Assembly (NCBI GenBank): GCA_947247005.1
Contig: OX365951.1
Location: forward strand, 34,740,899 to 34,804,898
Direction: 5' to 3'
Length of the DNA stretch: 64,000 nucleotides
Source: Spisula solida
Taxonomy: Eukaryota > Mollusca > Bivalvia > Venerida > Mactridae
Shown here in pieces: positions 12,781 to 23,361 of the stretch; within the stretch, counting starts at the first letter, position 1; each line of letters opens with the position of its first letter. Under the pieces are notes generated by a model. That model searched no databases. It had not been told where the DNA came from and worked only from the letters and a program-made list of their open reading frames with translations. The position numbers and the translations under genes were made by a program.

Positions 12781-13943
12781 TATAAATGTCTTGAATAAAC
12801 AATACATTTTGGCTTGGAGGTGTTCTCTTTTGCATCAGAAAATAATTACGTTGTGTACATGCTAATGCAAGCTCAAGCAGAGAGTTAGATCAGACTCAGT
12901 TAATATCCACACTACATAATTCGCTATGTCTAACACAAGTGGTATAAAAGCTATTCACAAAGTAACAGTGTAATCCAACATAGCATGCAAATCATATTGT
13001 CAATCAAATATGATATTGTATGTAATACGCATATTATGTCTGTACAGTCCAGGATATATTGTCAAGGCCATAGGTTGATGTAAACACGTGAACCATTTAC
13101 AGATGACACTTTTTGTACAAGTCTTAGTGGCATATATTTTCTGACCTTAATGTCTGATCTTGAATATATTACAAGGTTCCTACACAGTACTTACGCAAAT
13201 CGTACCATTGCATGTATTTTATTTGTCTTGCAGTATGTCTCGTTCATAATATACGTAATCTATCTATTTACAAGCCACTAGTCAGTTTTAATGTCAACCC
13301 TCCTGTGTCACTCTCCTGTATTTGGATGTATAGCTTTGGGTCACAGAATACAAACATATACAGGTTTAATTACGTCTTTCACAAGATTTCCACTTGAAGA
13401 AACTACGCATACTTGGATAATGTAGTCTACCTGAGTACCCGTACCCGTATACAGTAACCACTAATTCTGTTTCGCAAAACGTCTTTAAATACCCTTCCGC
13501 ACGCCACTATGCTGTTCAATCCACCCGATGACGTAGAATGTATTTAGCAATGTAGCTGGCTTGCGGAAGGTCGTTGATTCTGCCTATGTGCAGCGTCATA
13601 CCACGTGGTCCGGATATAGCATAATCATAATGGACTTTTTACATTACAAAATAAGGTAACAATAAGCAACGTACATACTGTTTTTATGCTGACAAACTAA
13701 CAACCATTTACTCTGAGATACCAGACTATAGATCACGTCGTAACGTCCTTAAATACCAACAAGAAACTGCTGCCGTAACACTATTATTATAATACAAGTA
13801 TTAAACTATGACAATCATTTACATCGCATGTCAACGACGGTATATGTAATATAAAAGTTATACGTAATTTGATTATTGTCTTGGCATACACAATAACGCG
13901 TAAACCGCAACAATATTTAAATTACTGCCGTGATGGCGACACT

Positions 13944-14412
13944 TTGTAACATCAGCAAAGTTTGAATTTTCTAGAAAATCACTTGCTTACTCGGGACCAA
14001 AAATATGGAATGATATACCTAAGTCAGTACGAGCATCAGACTCAATACATAAATTCCAAAATGCATACATCAAATGGAAATACCCACAGTTAAGCAATGC
14101 AATACACAGACCCATCATGTGAATATATTTTTGAGCACAATATATTATTACCAATTGTTTGCATGTCTTTATCATTTGCAAATGTAAATGATAAGGTGTT
14201 TATTTTCATGATTCATGTACTGTGTCAAATATTTTTGTCTTACTATTGTATATGGAATTAAGACTGTGTTATTTATATTTGTTTATAACGTGTCACTTAT
14301 GTAGTGTACCCATGTGTACATAATATGTAAATATGTTGAGGCCCATAATTATGGAAAATTGCATTATTGTAAATATGGTAGCCTCGTAAAATAAAGACTT
14401 TACATACTTACT
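13944..14412 (+). mobile_element. 5'-truncated LINE tail inserted in Y1
   Basis: Y2 and Y3 read gatggcgacactgagagcat without interruption (about 36,644 and 48,085); Y1 has 469 bp inserted after gcgacact, with act repeated at both junctions. The insert begins with the last part of a reverse-transcriptase C-terminus on the plus strand (KSLAYSGPKIWNDIPK, stop near 14,120). The SGxxIWNxIP motif is also found at the C-terminus of the LINE remnant near 4930. It then has an AT-rich 3' tail ending aataaagactttacatactt. The short 5'-truncated form and 3' orientation fit target-primed retrotransposition after the Y duplication. Confidence 0.85.
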
Positions 14413-15532
14413 GAGAGCATGTTATTGTTTTCATCGACTGCAATTAGCACTGAATGAATAATATAAACTATTGTGTTCAGATAATAGGGACAATTATTTA
14501 CAGTTACAATAAATGACAAAATGATGCAGTTCAAGGTCATGTTAGATGCATATATATCTACGTTTCTACGTCTAATCACAATAACGTATCTTTCAGACAG
14601 GAAAATAATTCTTTATGATTATATCCAAACAATTTATCAGAAGATTATTATTTAGAAGTGGTATGCTTTAAACCTCATGCCAACAAGATACTAGCCCGTC
14701 CAGAAAACATGACTTAAGAATTACATTGTTGATAACGTACATCAAACGGAGTACTGACAGTAAGTGTTACTTATCATTAATATTAAGTATTTTACATAAA
14801 ATGTGTAAAATCCAAGTCATTCGTCAGTTACATTTACTGGTAATTTTGTAGGGAATATAATCATACTGCAAAGAGACTATCTGTTGATATTTTCTAGATA
14901 ATGTATGCCTAAACAGAAGGATATATACGGTTGATGTAACCCTCTATTGCCCATGCCTTTGCTGGAAGTCACCGCGGATAGTAGATTTTCCAGTGCAAAA
15001 AGATCAAAAAGTAATTTACATATAATCCTTAAAAGCAAAGTTTTCTTTATCCTGTATTTTGATACGGTTTCTAGCAGATCCATGAGGAAACTGTACTCAA
15101 CGACTATACAGGGGAAATGGTGGTCAGGAAGATCTAAAGGGACAGCGGATAGAATCTCCAGCTGGCTCTGTTTATCAAAGCGGGGGTGATCTGAGCTTGA
15201 AGCCTACAGTAACAGCTAGTATGTGGACTATACCACAGCTCGTCTACCTCCAGTCTGTCCTGTGTTTAAAGGAGCGAAACACTCGACAAGTGGTATCTAG
15301 CTGATGACGTTAGAGAGCTGCAGTTCAAATAAAAGAACTATGGAACTACATGTATGCATATTATTAAAGATACTAGTGAGTGACATTTCTCATATAAGAG
15401 TACACAGGGAAAACATCACACACCAATCAATGTATGTTGAAATTGGATGCTTTTCTCGAACAATCTATAAACAGACGAATACATGTAGACGGTACATTCA
15501 TGTAATAGTAAAACTGATAATTGACTACTCAC

Positions 15533-15640
15533 ACTAGTGGCCAGTTGTGTCCAGTAGAGAACGGTGAACACAGTCATCAATAACATCTTCGTATAGTGTG
15601 TGTGTACATCATGTAGTAGAACAACACAGGAGTGTTTCAT
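15533..15640 (-). pseudogene. Candidate signal-peptide first exon, Y1 copy, frame altered
   Basis: Aligned with intact 26-codon exons in Y2 (37,711-37,788) and Y3 (49,770-49,847). The shared ATGATG at 15,607-15,612 is present, but a 2-bp (CA) expansion puts it out of frame and it meets a stop after about 11 codons. A different upstream ATG at 15,638-15,640, specific to Y1, opens the conserved frame for 36 codons, ending MTVFTVLYWTQLATS at the same donor, ACTAGT|GTGAGT. The hydrophobic segment is kept, so Y1 may be a start-shifted variant or a broken copy. No downstream exon was identified, and the parent product is unknown. Confidence 0.45.
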
Positions 15641-16394
15641 AGTATCACTGTATTACGCTCATATTCGCTGTAACATTCATCTGACTAGAGTCGAAAGTCG
15701 CCAACCACGTTAATTACATCTACCATTGCAAATTACAAGATACATTTGTACAACGAAAATTTCATTCTTTTCAAAATGAATTCAAATAGCACACGGAATG
15801 TATCAGCATCATTCATCCACTCGTTTGTACCATTCCATACTAAATTTTTCCTTGAATCATTTTCGTCTAAATAATGTTAAGCAATAAGTAAAGTTGAATC
15901 TCTTTCGTTTCTATATACCTTTCCGTCTACAGAATCAACGCAAAATTAAGTAACGGATACTAATACTTAGAGCAAATGTTGCCGTTTTGTCTCACGTCCT
16001 GATTATCCTTAATGGTTATTATTGTCAAACTTCATCTTCAAAGCAAAATACAGACTTCCACAATTTTTTAACTTAATAATGCTGTAATACGCATATAAGC
16101 CATGTACGAAATGCACTGGTGTTTCACATTGTTTAATCCGGTATTTTGTCTTCAGCCCAATATCTATTTCCGATAAGTGTGAGACAGAACAAAAACTGAC
16201 TCTATAAAATACAAATGTGCTGTCACTTCAAAAGTAACTTTATGCAACAAAAAGATTGAATATATTTCTACAGATCAAATGAATAATGAGAGTATACTGT
16301 CACACAGGTAACATGCCACATTAAAGCGGCCTTGACGTATAGTGATCATGATATTATCACGGGGTCACAGCTCTGTCACACGAGAATCGAATTT

Positions 16395-16490
16395 GTAAGT
16401 GGGAGTCACAAATGATCGTCCATTTGGCGAAACAAGGTTGTATCTACATCATTTGTCATATGGTAGATACAGCCTTGATGTGCATCTATC
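16395..16490. mobile_element. Hairpin element next to the minisatellite (Y1 copy)
   Basis: The left arm is gggagtcacaaatgatcgtc ... aacaaggttgtatctac and the right arm gtagatacagccttgatgtg ... gtgtgtcaccc. Equivalent hairpins lie at about 38,548-38,650 (Y2) and 51,677-51,775 (Y3), and a related pair at 40,535-40,622 (Y2) and 53,160-53,258 (Y3). The right end, (gt)gtgac(t/a)cccatagacac, passes directly into the 39-bp tandem array. Confidence 0.6.
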
Positions 16491-17830
16491 TAAACATCGT
16501 GTGTCACCCATAGACACACAACAGGCATCCAGTCGTCGTGTGACACCCATAGAGACTCAACAGGCATCCAGACGTCGTGTGACACCAATAGACACTCAAC
16601 ATGCTTCCAAAACGTCGTGTGACACCCATAGACACTCAACAGGCTTCCAAACGTCGTGTGACACCCATAGACACTCAACAGGCTTCCAAAACGTCGTGTG
16701 ACACACATAGACACTCAACAGGCTTCCAAAACGTCGTGTAACACCGATAGACACTCAACAGGCATCCAAACGTCGTGTGACACCCATAGACATTCAACAG
16801 GCTTCTTCCAGACGTCGTGTGACATCCATATACATTCAACAGGCATCCAAACGTCGTATGATACCAATTGACACTCAGTATGCGTCCAAACGTCGCGTGA
16901 CACACATAGACACTCAACATACATCCAAACGTAGTGTGACACCCATAGACATTCAACAGGCTTCTTCCAGACGTCGTGTGACACCCATAGACATTCAACA
17001 GGCATCTAAACGTCGTATGATACCAATTGACACTCAGTATGCGTCCAAACGTCGCGTGACACACATAGACACTCATAATGCATCCAAACGTCGTGTGACA
17101 CCCATAGATATTCAACAGGCTTCTTCCAGACGTCTTGTGACACCCATAGACACTCAACAGGCATTCAGACGTCGTGTGACACCCATAGACACTCAACAGG
17201 CATCCAGACGTCGTATGACACCCATAGAGACTCAACAGGCATCCAGACGTCGTGTGACACCCATAGACATTCAACAGGCTTCCAAAACGTCGTGTGACAC
17301 CCATAGACACTTAACAGGCATCCAAACGTTGTGTGACACCCATATACATTCAACAGGCATCCAAACGTCGTATGATACCAATTGACACTCAGTATGCGTC
17401 CAAACGTCCCGTGACACACATAGACACTCAACATGCATCCAAATGTCGAGTGACACCAATAGACACTCAACAGGCTTCCAAAACGTCGTGTGACACCCAT
17501 AGACACTCAACAGGCTTCCAAAACGTCGTGTGACACCCATAGACACTCAACAGGCATCCATACGCCGTGTGACACCCATAGACATTCAACAGGCATCCAA
17601 ACGTCGTATGATACCAATTGACACTCAGTATGCGTCCAAACGTCGCTTGACACACATAAACACTCAACATGCATACAAACGTCGTGTGTCACCCTTACAC
17701 ACAAAAAAAGGCATACAAACGTCGTGTGGGACCAATATACACTCAACAGACACCCGATAGGTCGTGTAACACACATAGACACCCTGCATGCATCCAAACG
17801 TCGCTTGCCACCCATACACACTCAACCTAA
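16491..17830. repeat. 39-bp minisatellite, about 34 units
   Basis: Tandem units of about 39 bp, typically cgtcgtgtgacacccataga followed by cactcaacaggcatccaaa. A higher-order pattern is visible: a distinctive variant (cgtcgtatgataccaattga with cagtatgcgtccaa) recurs near 16,853, 17,010, 17,366 and 17,606. Because 39 is a multiple of three, long frames stay open on both strands (202 codons plus, 211 codons minus); they are explained by the periodicity and not called. Y2 has only about three related units (38,634-38,760) and Y3 at most one (about 51,775-51,810). Confidence 0.9.
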
Positions 17831-18199
17831 ACGTCAAATAATCGCGTCAAACATGAATGAAATATACTTAGCGTGTTATCCAGTCTTTAGGCTTATCGCC
17901 GTTCGCTTTAAGTATTAACAGTTGAAAAAAGATAATTACAGACCGTGGAAAGTGTTGTTTACCACAAATTTGACAGATACAAAGCCCAGGGTAAGTAATA
18001 AGAGACCCAAACACTTGAATATTGAAGGGTGACATTATGGCCCACAGTTCGCAGTGCATGCGATTATCCAATTAAAACACAATTAGAAGTCAAAGTTCTT
18101 GTAATTTTGAGGTAAAACATGTCTGAATTAAATAAAACACATCTGTCTTCAATAACTCGGTATTCTTTTGATTTATATGATGCTCCACTAAAAATGGTA

Positions 18200-19615
18200 A
18201 CATTCTAAAGTATTCCGATATTTTATTATATTTTGGTTTACTGAGCGGACGACGAACAGACGACAGACAGACACAAGTTAAACTATGTACCTCGCCATCT
18301 TCCAATGATAAATATGCTCAGTGCAGATTCTAAAGGTTATCATTGAGCAACTATTGAGTGTGCGAGTGTCATAGTACAGATAGCGACACGACTTCCTTAC
18401 CGATCGGACGACAAACAGACACAAGTGAAAGCATTTACCTTGTCATCTTCCAATGATAGATCTAACATAAATATGCTCAGTTAAAATGTTTATTTTTTCT
18501 TTGCATTAATAAGACATTGAAACATTTTGACAGCTGTAACTAGGTACTTCAGCCATTTTTACAGCTAAAACTAGGTTCATTCAGCTATTTATAGCTGAAA
18601 CTAAGTACATGTATTTCAGCCATTTTTTACAGCTGAAACTAGGTTACTCAACTTTTTTATAGCTGAAACTATGTCATTCAGCTATTTGACAGCTGGGACT
18701 TTCATTGGTTAAGTTCATTTACTTGTTCAGCTGTATATTGGGAATCGTGTCTAGTCGTGTGGTCAGATGCACCGGACAAACCTTGGTTACGGAACTATTT
18801 TGTATATCAATACATGTATTGATGACAATGAAGTCACCGCTCAAGATGATAATAAGCAATACTTTGTCACCATTAGTAGTGCTAAGTTAAAATGATAAAG
18901 ATCCTAAACACTAAACAAAGCTCTTATCCCAACACTTTGACATTCGTATTTCATTCTTCAAGCTTCAAAGACTTTCCAATGTGACTGACATATACTGACA
19001 CTGACTTCCTTTAAGGAGAACCTCCGTATCATCTAATTTTATCATTTCAACCAACACACTAAATTCTACAACGCGCTACCAACAAGCAGCAATGATTACA
19101 GCGCTTTGATGAAGAATGTATTCGACGATATTTGATAAGACATATACATTGTACAACGTGAACCTCGTCTATCATCCGAAATGAAATCCAATCGACACCA
19201 CCCTCCTACTGTACGATTAGATAACACCTTTCTTACACATGTATTTGTAGTATTAGACAGTTAGTTATAAATCTTCATCACTTCAAATATATCTTATCTA
19301 CTTTCTCAATTATAGTTTCGTAAGATGTGTAAAGTTTAATGTTTTAAATTATACTGCTCAAGTAACTAGTACGTGTACCTAGTAAAACAACATGAACTTT
19401 TTCTAGAATAAGCACCATCAGAAGTTAACATAGGCATATATTCATTATTTCTATTCTAACATAGCCAATATTCCGCTTTATATAACATATCAAAACATAG
19501 TAACCGCTGCACTATTTCTTCCTCGGAATCCTATTAAGTTATTTGCAGTATAGGTGAAATGTTATATGTGGAACTGTTGGTTGTGATAGAATTATTATCT
19601 GAGGCCGCATGTCTA
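18200..19615. repeat. Segment X2, paralogue of X1
   Basis: Blocks match X1 in the same order and orientation (see 7,956-11,500). The block gacgacaaacagacacaagt occurs twice inside X2 (about 18,240 and 18,405), so X2 has an internal duplication. No coding region is recognised. Confidence 0.7.
18525..18700. repeat. Imperfect about 31-bp repeat rich in CAGCTG
   Basis: Five to six imperfect copies of a unit like acagctgaaactaggtt-cattcagctattttt. The same motif is present in fewer copies at about 7,990-8,085. It contains the palindrome CAGCTG and the near-palindromic tcagct...agctga, so transcripts or single strands could fold. Confidence 0.6.
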
Positions 19616-21990
19616 ATGGAGCACGTGAAGCGATTTGTCAATGGATTTGCACAAGACCAAACATCAATTGAGCTGGTGAACATCGTTTTTTCCCGGAGTT
19701 CGGCATGTACACCTTTCGAAATGAACTGATTGATAGTTTCTGTGGATGCTCCTACCTTCGTTGAAAAAATATTATATTAAGTCAGGCAGGGAAGGCAGCA
19801 CCCAACTTAACCAGCCGAGCACAGAAAACATTAAAAACACACAAAGCACAATGCCCAACTGGAAACACGGCATCAACAAGTCAGTCAAACTAAACACAAC
19901 GAGAGCCAGATGACGGGAAAATATTTCACTAATCAACAACACGCAAAATACCCTTCTTGTGACGTAATTTCTTCACGAAATGAAATACACATGCTTAACC
20001 AACATCGCCAGTGTGTTTCTATGGGAGTGCTTGACCGTACCTGACCCTTCGACAAAATGTTTTATTTGGTTCTCACTATATTGGAAACGAACCAAACAGT
20101 AATTGTATAATTATGTTTCTTGACAAATAACTCTACACGATGCAAACAATATTTTTAATTTATATCGTGTTTGCATGGAAATATTTTATGTTCAACTCTG
20201 TTCTATAAATGTAGCACCACTCATTAAACAGCACCCATAAGGACCTTAAAGTAACACAGAACACCGCCAAACAACACCGATACCTTTAACAGACCATACA
20301 AATATGTAGGTTTCGCCTCATAGCAAATGTCATCGCGGAACAAAATTGTAATAATATTATATGCCACTGATTGTACAGTAAATGTGCTAAATGCTCGTCA
20401 CATCACTAAATGTTGTCGATGTTTGACAAATATAATCTGGCAATTTACTCCATATTTTTATTAATATTCATTAATTATTGATATCCATTGCTGAGCGATT
20501 GCTGTGGCATTAGCGAATTTTAGTAATTATGCAAATTTCATACACTGAGCTTTATGTATGCATATATAACGTCTACGTGACATTATGGCAGCACACATCA
20601 TACCGACACTTATTTTTGTGGGCAGTAAATTTCATAGAATTCGGTGAAATGTGCTTTCGTGGGCTCCTAAATTCGTTCAATGTTCGGGAGGTCGATTAAT
20701 TGTTGGTATTAGATTTCGTTTTCGAATTCAGCTGCAATATCGACGAAAATTTAACCCCTATGAAAAATAATGAGTTTACAGTAATTGGTTCATGTATTTG
20801 ATAAAATCATTGCCTAATAGATTCTACATTCCATGCAAATATCAAACATTGGTTTCTATTCTATTAAATGTGGAAATTATTTCCCATAACTATTAACAGT
20901 CCGATTAGAGCGTTGGTCAAACAGATACAGTAAGTTGGAACGAGGAGACAAAACGTTGTTTGATAATAAACCTAGATCTTATATATTGGTGAAAAGTGGA
21001 CGGTTGGAGTATAGTTACAATGTTGTTTCTAGAAAATATTTTGTTCTTGGACATACAGTGAGCCTTTATATTTAGTTCGACGTGTTATAGTATAATTTGT
21101 TGCGATTTGAACAAATTGCAGTAAATGTGCCAAATAGTTTCCTATTTGATGTTCAATATCATGTACCGGTTCATGAATTGAAATCTCAAATACAACTACG
21201 AGACAATATACTAATGTATTGTGCTTTAAATATTAGAAGGTGCTAAAACAATGTGCTCGTAAACTCTGCAAAGCAAATGCTAATTCGTATATATAAGATT
21301 CGCCGAAATACAGGGAAATTGCGTTCTTCGAAGAAAACGTGTGTATCCAGTGATCAACAGTGACCACCAAATGCGTGAATTAAGAAGCGAATTCCGTGTA
21401 TGATATATAATACCTGGATTAGATTATCTTATCAGATGGTTAGGCAGGTTCTGTTGGTGTTCGGGTAAAGTTATCATTATCAACTTTACCATGTGTGTAC
21501 TTTGTTGTTCGTTACTGAAGTATCGAACTGACACTTTTAACTGAAAAAATAACGCACTAATATTATAACTATTTCAATAGATCTAGTACATGTACTTCGT
21601 ATGTTGCAACTAAAGTGTTTGAAAGAAATCACCCGATTGTCTATTTAGTTCTTCACATTTCGATACTTAAGTATGGACTTACACTTTTGCCTAAGCCGAT
21701 TTTATTTAGGTCGACTGTGAAACTAGTTATTTCCAATTCATATTAATCACTCGAGACACTTTACTCCGGATGTTTTTCATCGCAACGAGGGTATGAGAGT
21801 AAGACTTTGAACTGAATAAATAACGAAAGGGTACTGTGTATGTAGCAACTGAAGAAATAACTGTTTGTCTAAACTATACTTTGCATGTCATTACTTAAGT
21901 GTAGGATTAAGCAATTTTGAACCGATGTTCACTATAGTTAGATACTTTACTTCCTACAGCACAGAGAGCTTATAATTTGGCCCTGCTTCA
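19616..21990. other. Intergenic DNA upstream of the GPCR
   Basis: No gene seen. At about 19,775-19,870 lies a copy of the dispersed repeat with core cttaaccagccgagcacag. At about 20,590-20,785 the sequence, read on the minus strand from tactgtaaactcattattt, resembles the end of the CTGTAAAAGC-type inverted-repeat elements (compare 55,090); the other end was not found. Confidence 0.4.
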
Positions 21991-21992
21991 GT

Positions 21993-22003
21993 GATTTATA
22001 TAG
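21993..22003 (+). promoter_or_regulatory. Possible TATA-like box for the GPCR
   Basis: tttatataga lies about 55-60 bp before the GPCR start codon. This would leave a very short 5' leader, so the match may be chance in AT-rich DNA, or the true promoter may be upstream of a non-coding exon. Confidence 0.2.
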
Positions 22004-22055
22004 AGTTTAACTAGTTCAACTGCAATAGTTTATCAAAGATTTCCTTGTTATTCCT

Positions 22056-23111
22056 ATGACAATGGATACGATTTCAAAAGAGCTGCACAACTTGACAGAA
22101 ATATTGAATGTAAATACTTCATCAGATGCGGCGAACGGAACTAACGATAACAGTAACAAATTTGACAATTTGGATAGAATTAGGGTTGATTTAACATATT
22201 TTACATATGTTTTTCTTAGTTTACAAACTGTGATAGGTTTGACGGGGAATATTATTTCTATGACAGTGTGGATTAAGGGTAAAGAATGTAGCAAAATTGC
22301 TTGCTCCGTATATTTCAAATTTCTCGCTGTCAGCGACATTTTGGCTCTCATGACTGGTTTCTGGTATAATGTGGTAGCTGAGGAATTAGATTTACTGTAC
22401 AATTATTCTCATACAATTTTCTGCATTATGGGTGGCTTTTTTACCTACTATGCGCCACAACTTTCCACGTGGCTGGTAGTATCCATCTCATTCGAGAGAG
22501 TACTCAGTCTAACCTTTCCCTTTTCGTTTGTACCAAGTGCTGCGAAATTTCGTGCAAAACTTGTACTATCTGTATTGATCCTGGTTCTGACTGGGATCAA
22601 CAGTCATGCGTTCGTTTTGGACTCAGAACAGCGTTATATATTTTGCCACGTACGGAATGGTTACAAACAATTTCACGCGTTCATGTACGAAGTAGCATCA
22701 ATATGGACCATAATCGTGCTTCCATTTTGTCTTATAATGACATGTAATATAGTAATACTGATACAGCTATGTGTAAGGAAACATAAAAATACAGTGAACA
22801 GAACACAGAGCGAACAACGTGTTGCCATGTTCACCAAGTTATCAATGGCAAGTGGTGTGTTACTGGCTGTATCTTTGGTTCCTTCACTGCTGTATCAACT
22901 GGATTACAATTATCTGGTATTTGGAGCGACGAACTCGTATGAAACCTTTTTACTTCTACATTATTCCGCCAGCAATACCCTTTTCCTCAATAACTGTCTC
23001 AATTTCGTGGTATATTGTTACAGTAGCACACAGTTCCGTTCTGATTTAAAACGTGTGTGTACGGGATGGAATACATCAGTATCAGCAAGCACGGTGGATG
23101 CTTTATTGTAA
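22056..23111 (+). CDS. Rhodopsin-like (class A) GPCR, peptide-receptor type
   Basis: An intact 351-codon single exon predicts a seven-transmembrane receptor at the plasma membrane. The N-terminus (about 1-48) has N-glycosylation sequons at N12, N20 and N28. TM1 carries GN (64-65), TM2 LAVSD with the conserved Asp94, and TM3 follows Cys123. The DRY motif is E147-R148-V149, and Cys197 in loop 2 can pair with Cys123. Pro223 lies in TM5 and Pro276 in TM6. TM7 has LNFVVY (315-320) in place of NPxxY, a proline-less form seen in invertebrate FMRFamide-type peptide receptors. The basic helix-8 region is FRSDLKRV. It is likely a neuropeptide or other small-ligand receptor; the ligand cannot be named from sequence. 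An alternative start is Met3. Intronless receptors are common in expanded invertebrate GPCR families. No close paralogue was seen in the window. Confidence 0.92.
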   Translation: MTMDTISKELHNLTEILNVNTSSDAANGTNDNSNKFDNLDRIRVDLTYFTYVFLSLQTVIGLTGNIISMTVWIKGKECSKIACSVYFKFLAVSDILALMTGFWYNVVAEELDLLYNYSHTIFCIMGGFFTYYAPQLSTWLVVSISFERVLSLTFPFSFVPSAAKFRAKLVLSVLILVLTGINSHAFVLDSEQRYIFCHVRNGYKQFHAFMYEVASIWTIIVLPFCLIMTCNIVILIQLCVRKHKNTVNRTQSEQRVAMFTKLSMASGVLLAVSLVPSLLYQLDYNYLVFGATNSYETFLLLHYSASNTLFLNNCLNFVVYCYSSTQFRSDLKRVCTGWNTSVSASTVDALL

Positions 23112-23159
23112 AATGCTTAGTGATAAACTATGTATTCGCCAATGAAATGATGATTGAAT

Positions 23160-23262
23160 GATTTGACAGAGCACGTGGCGTGTCCGGTAGATCTGATTAG
23201 TTAAGACAAACCACGCGACGTGTCCGGTAATTGTGATTGGTTAAGACAGACGACGTGATGAC
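23160..23262. repeat. Two-copy, about 50-bp tandem repeat behind the GPCR
   Basis: cgtgtccggtagatctgatt-agttaagacaaaccacgcga is followed by cgtgtccggtaattgtgatt-ggttaagacagacgacgtga. It may lie in the receptor's 3' untranslated region. Confidence 0.5.
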
Positions 23263-23331
23263 ATTTTAAATATTGATAATCCATATTTTTCGAACAAGAT
23301 CATGGAAATTTACCCTGACGAATTAACACTA

Positions 23332-23337
23332 AATAAA
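23332..23337 (+). terminator. Possible polyadenylation signal of the GPCR
   Basis: An AATAAA hexamer lies about 220 bp after the GPCR stop codon and just before the retroelement remnant. The position fits a short 3' UTR, but the hexamer is common in AT-rich DNA. Confidence 0.35.
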
Positions 23338-23361
23338 GCTAATTGATCCGATACACGCGCA

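Larger units (their letters stand above)
12784..18190. repeat. Segment Y1, first copy of the large repeated segment
   Basis: Colinear, diverged homologue of Y2 (from about 35,282) and Y3 (from about 45,930). Anchor blocks in order: gcagagagttagatcagact (about 12,876), the block ending gatggcgacact (13,943), agattattatttagaagtg-type sequence (14,641), ggagcgaaacactcgacaag (15,273), the candidate signal exon (15,533-15,640), the hairpin element (about 16,400-16,490), the 39-bp minisatellite, and agataattacagaccgtgg (17,931). Y1 lacks the roughly 5 kb right-hand part shared by Y2 and Y3; X2 follows instead. Confidence 0.85.

Noticed and set aside
14877..15189. Exon within Y1 (about 100 open codons on the minus strand, 80 on the plus strand)
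   Set aside because: The aligned Y2 sequence has stops in the corresponding minus frame, and no paired splice signals are shared among the three Y copies.
16675..17310. 211-codon minus-strand open frame (and a 202-codon plus frame over it)
   Set aside because: Both follow the 39-bp tandem array, whose unit is a multiple of three, and no start context, splice site or domain supports translation.
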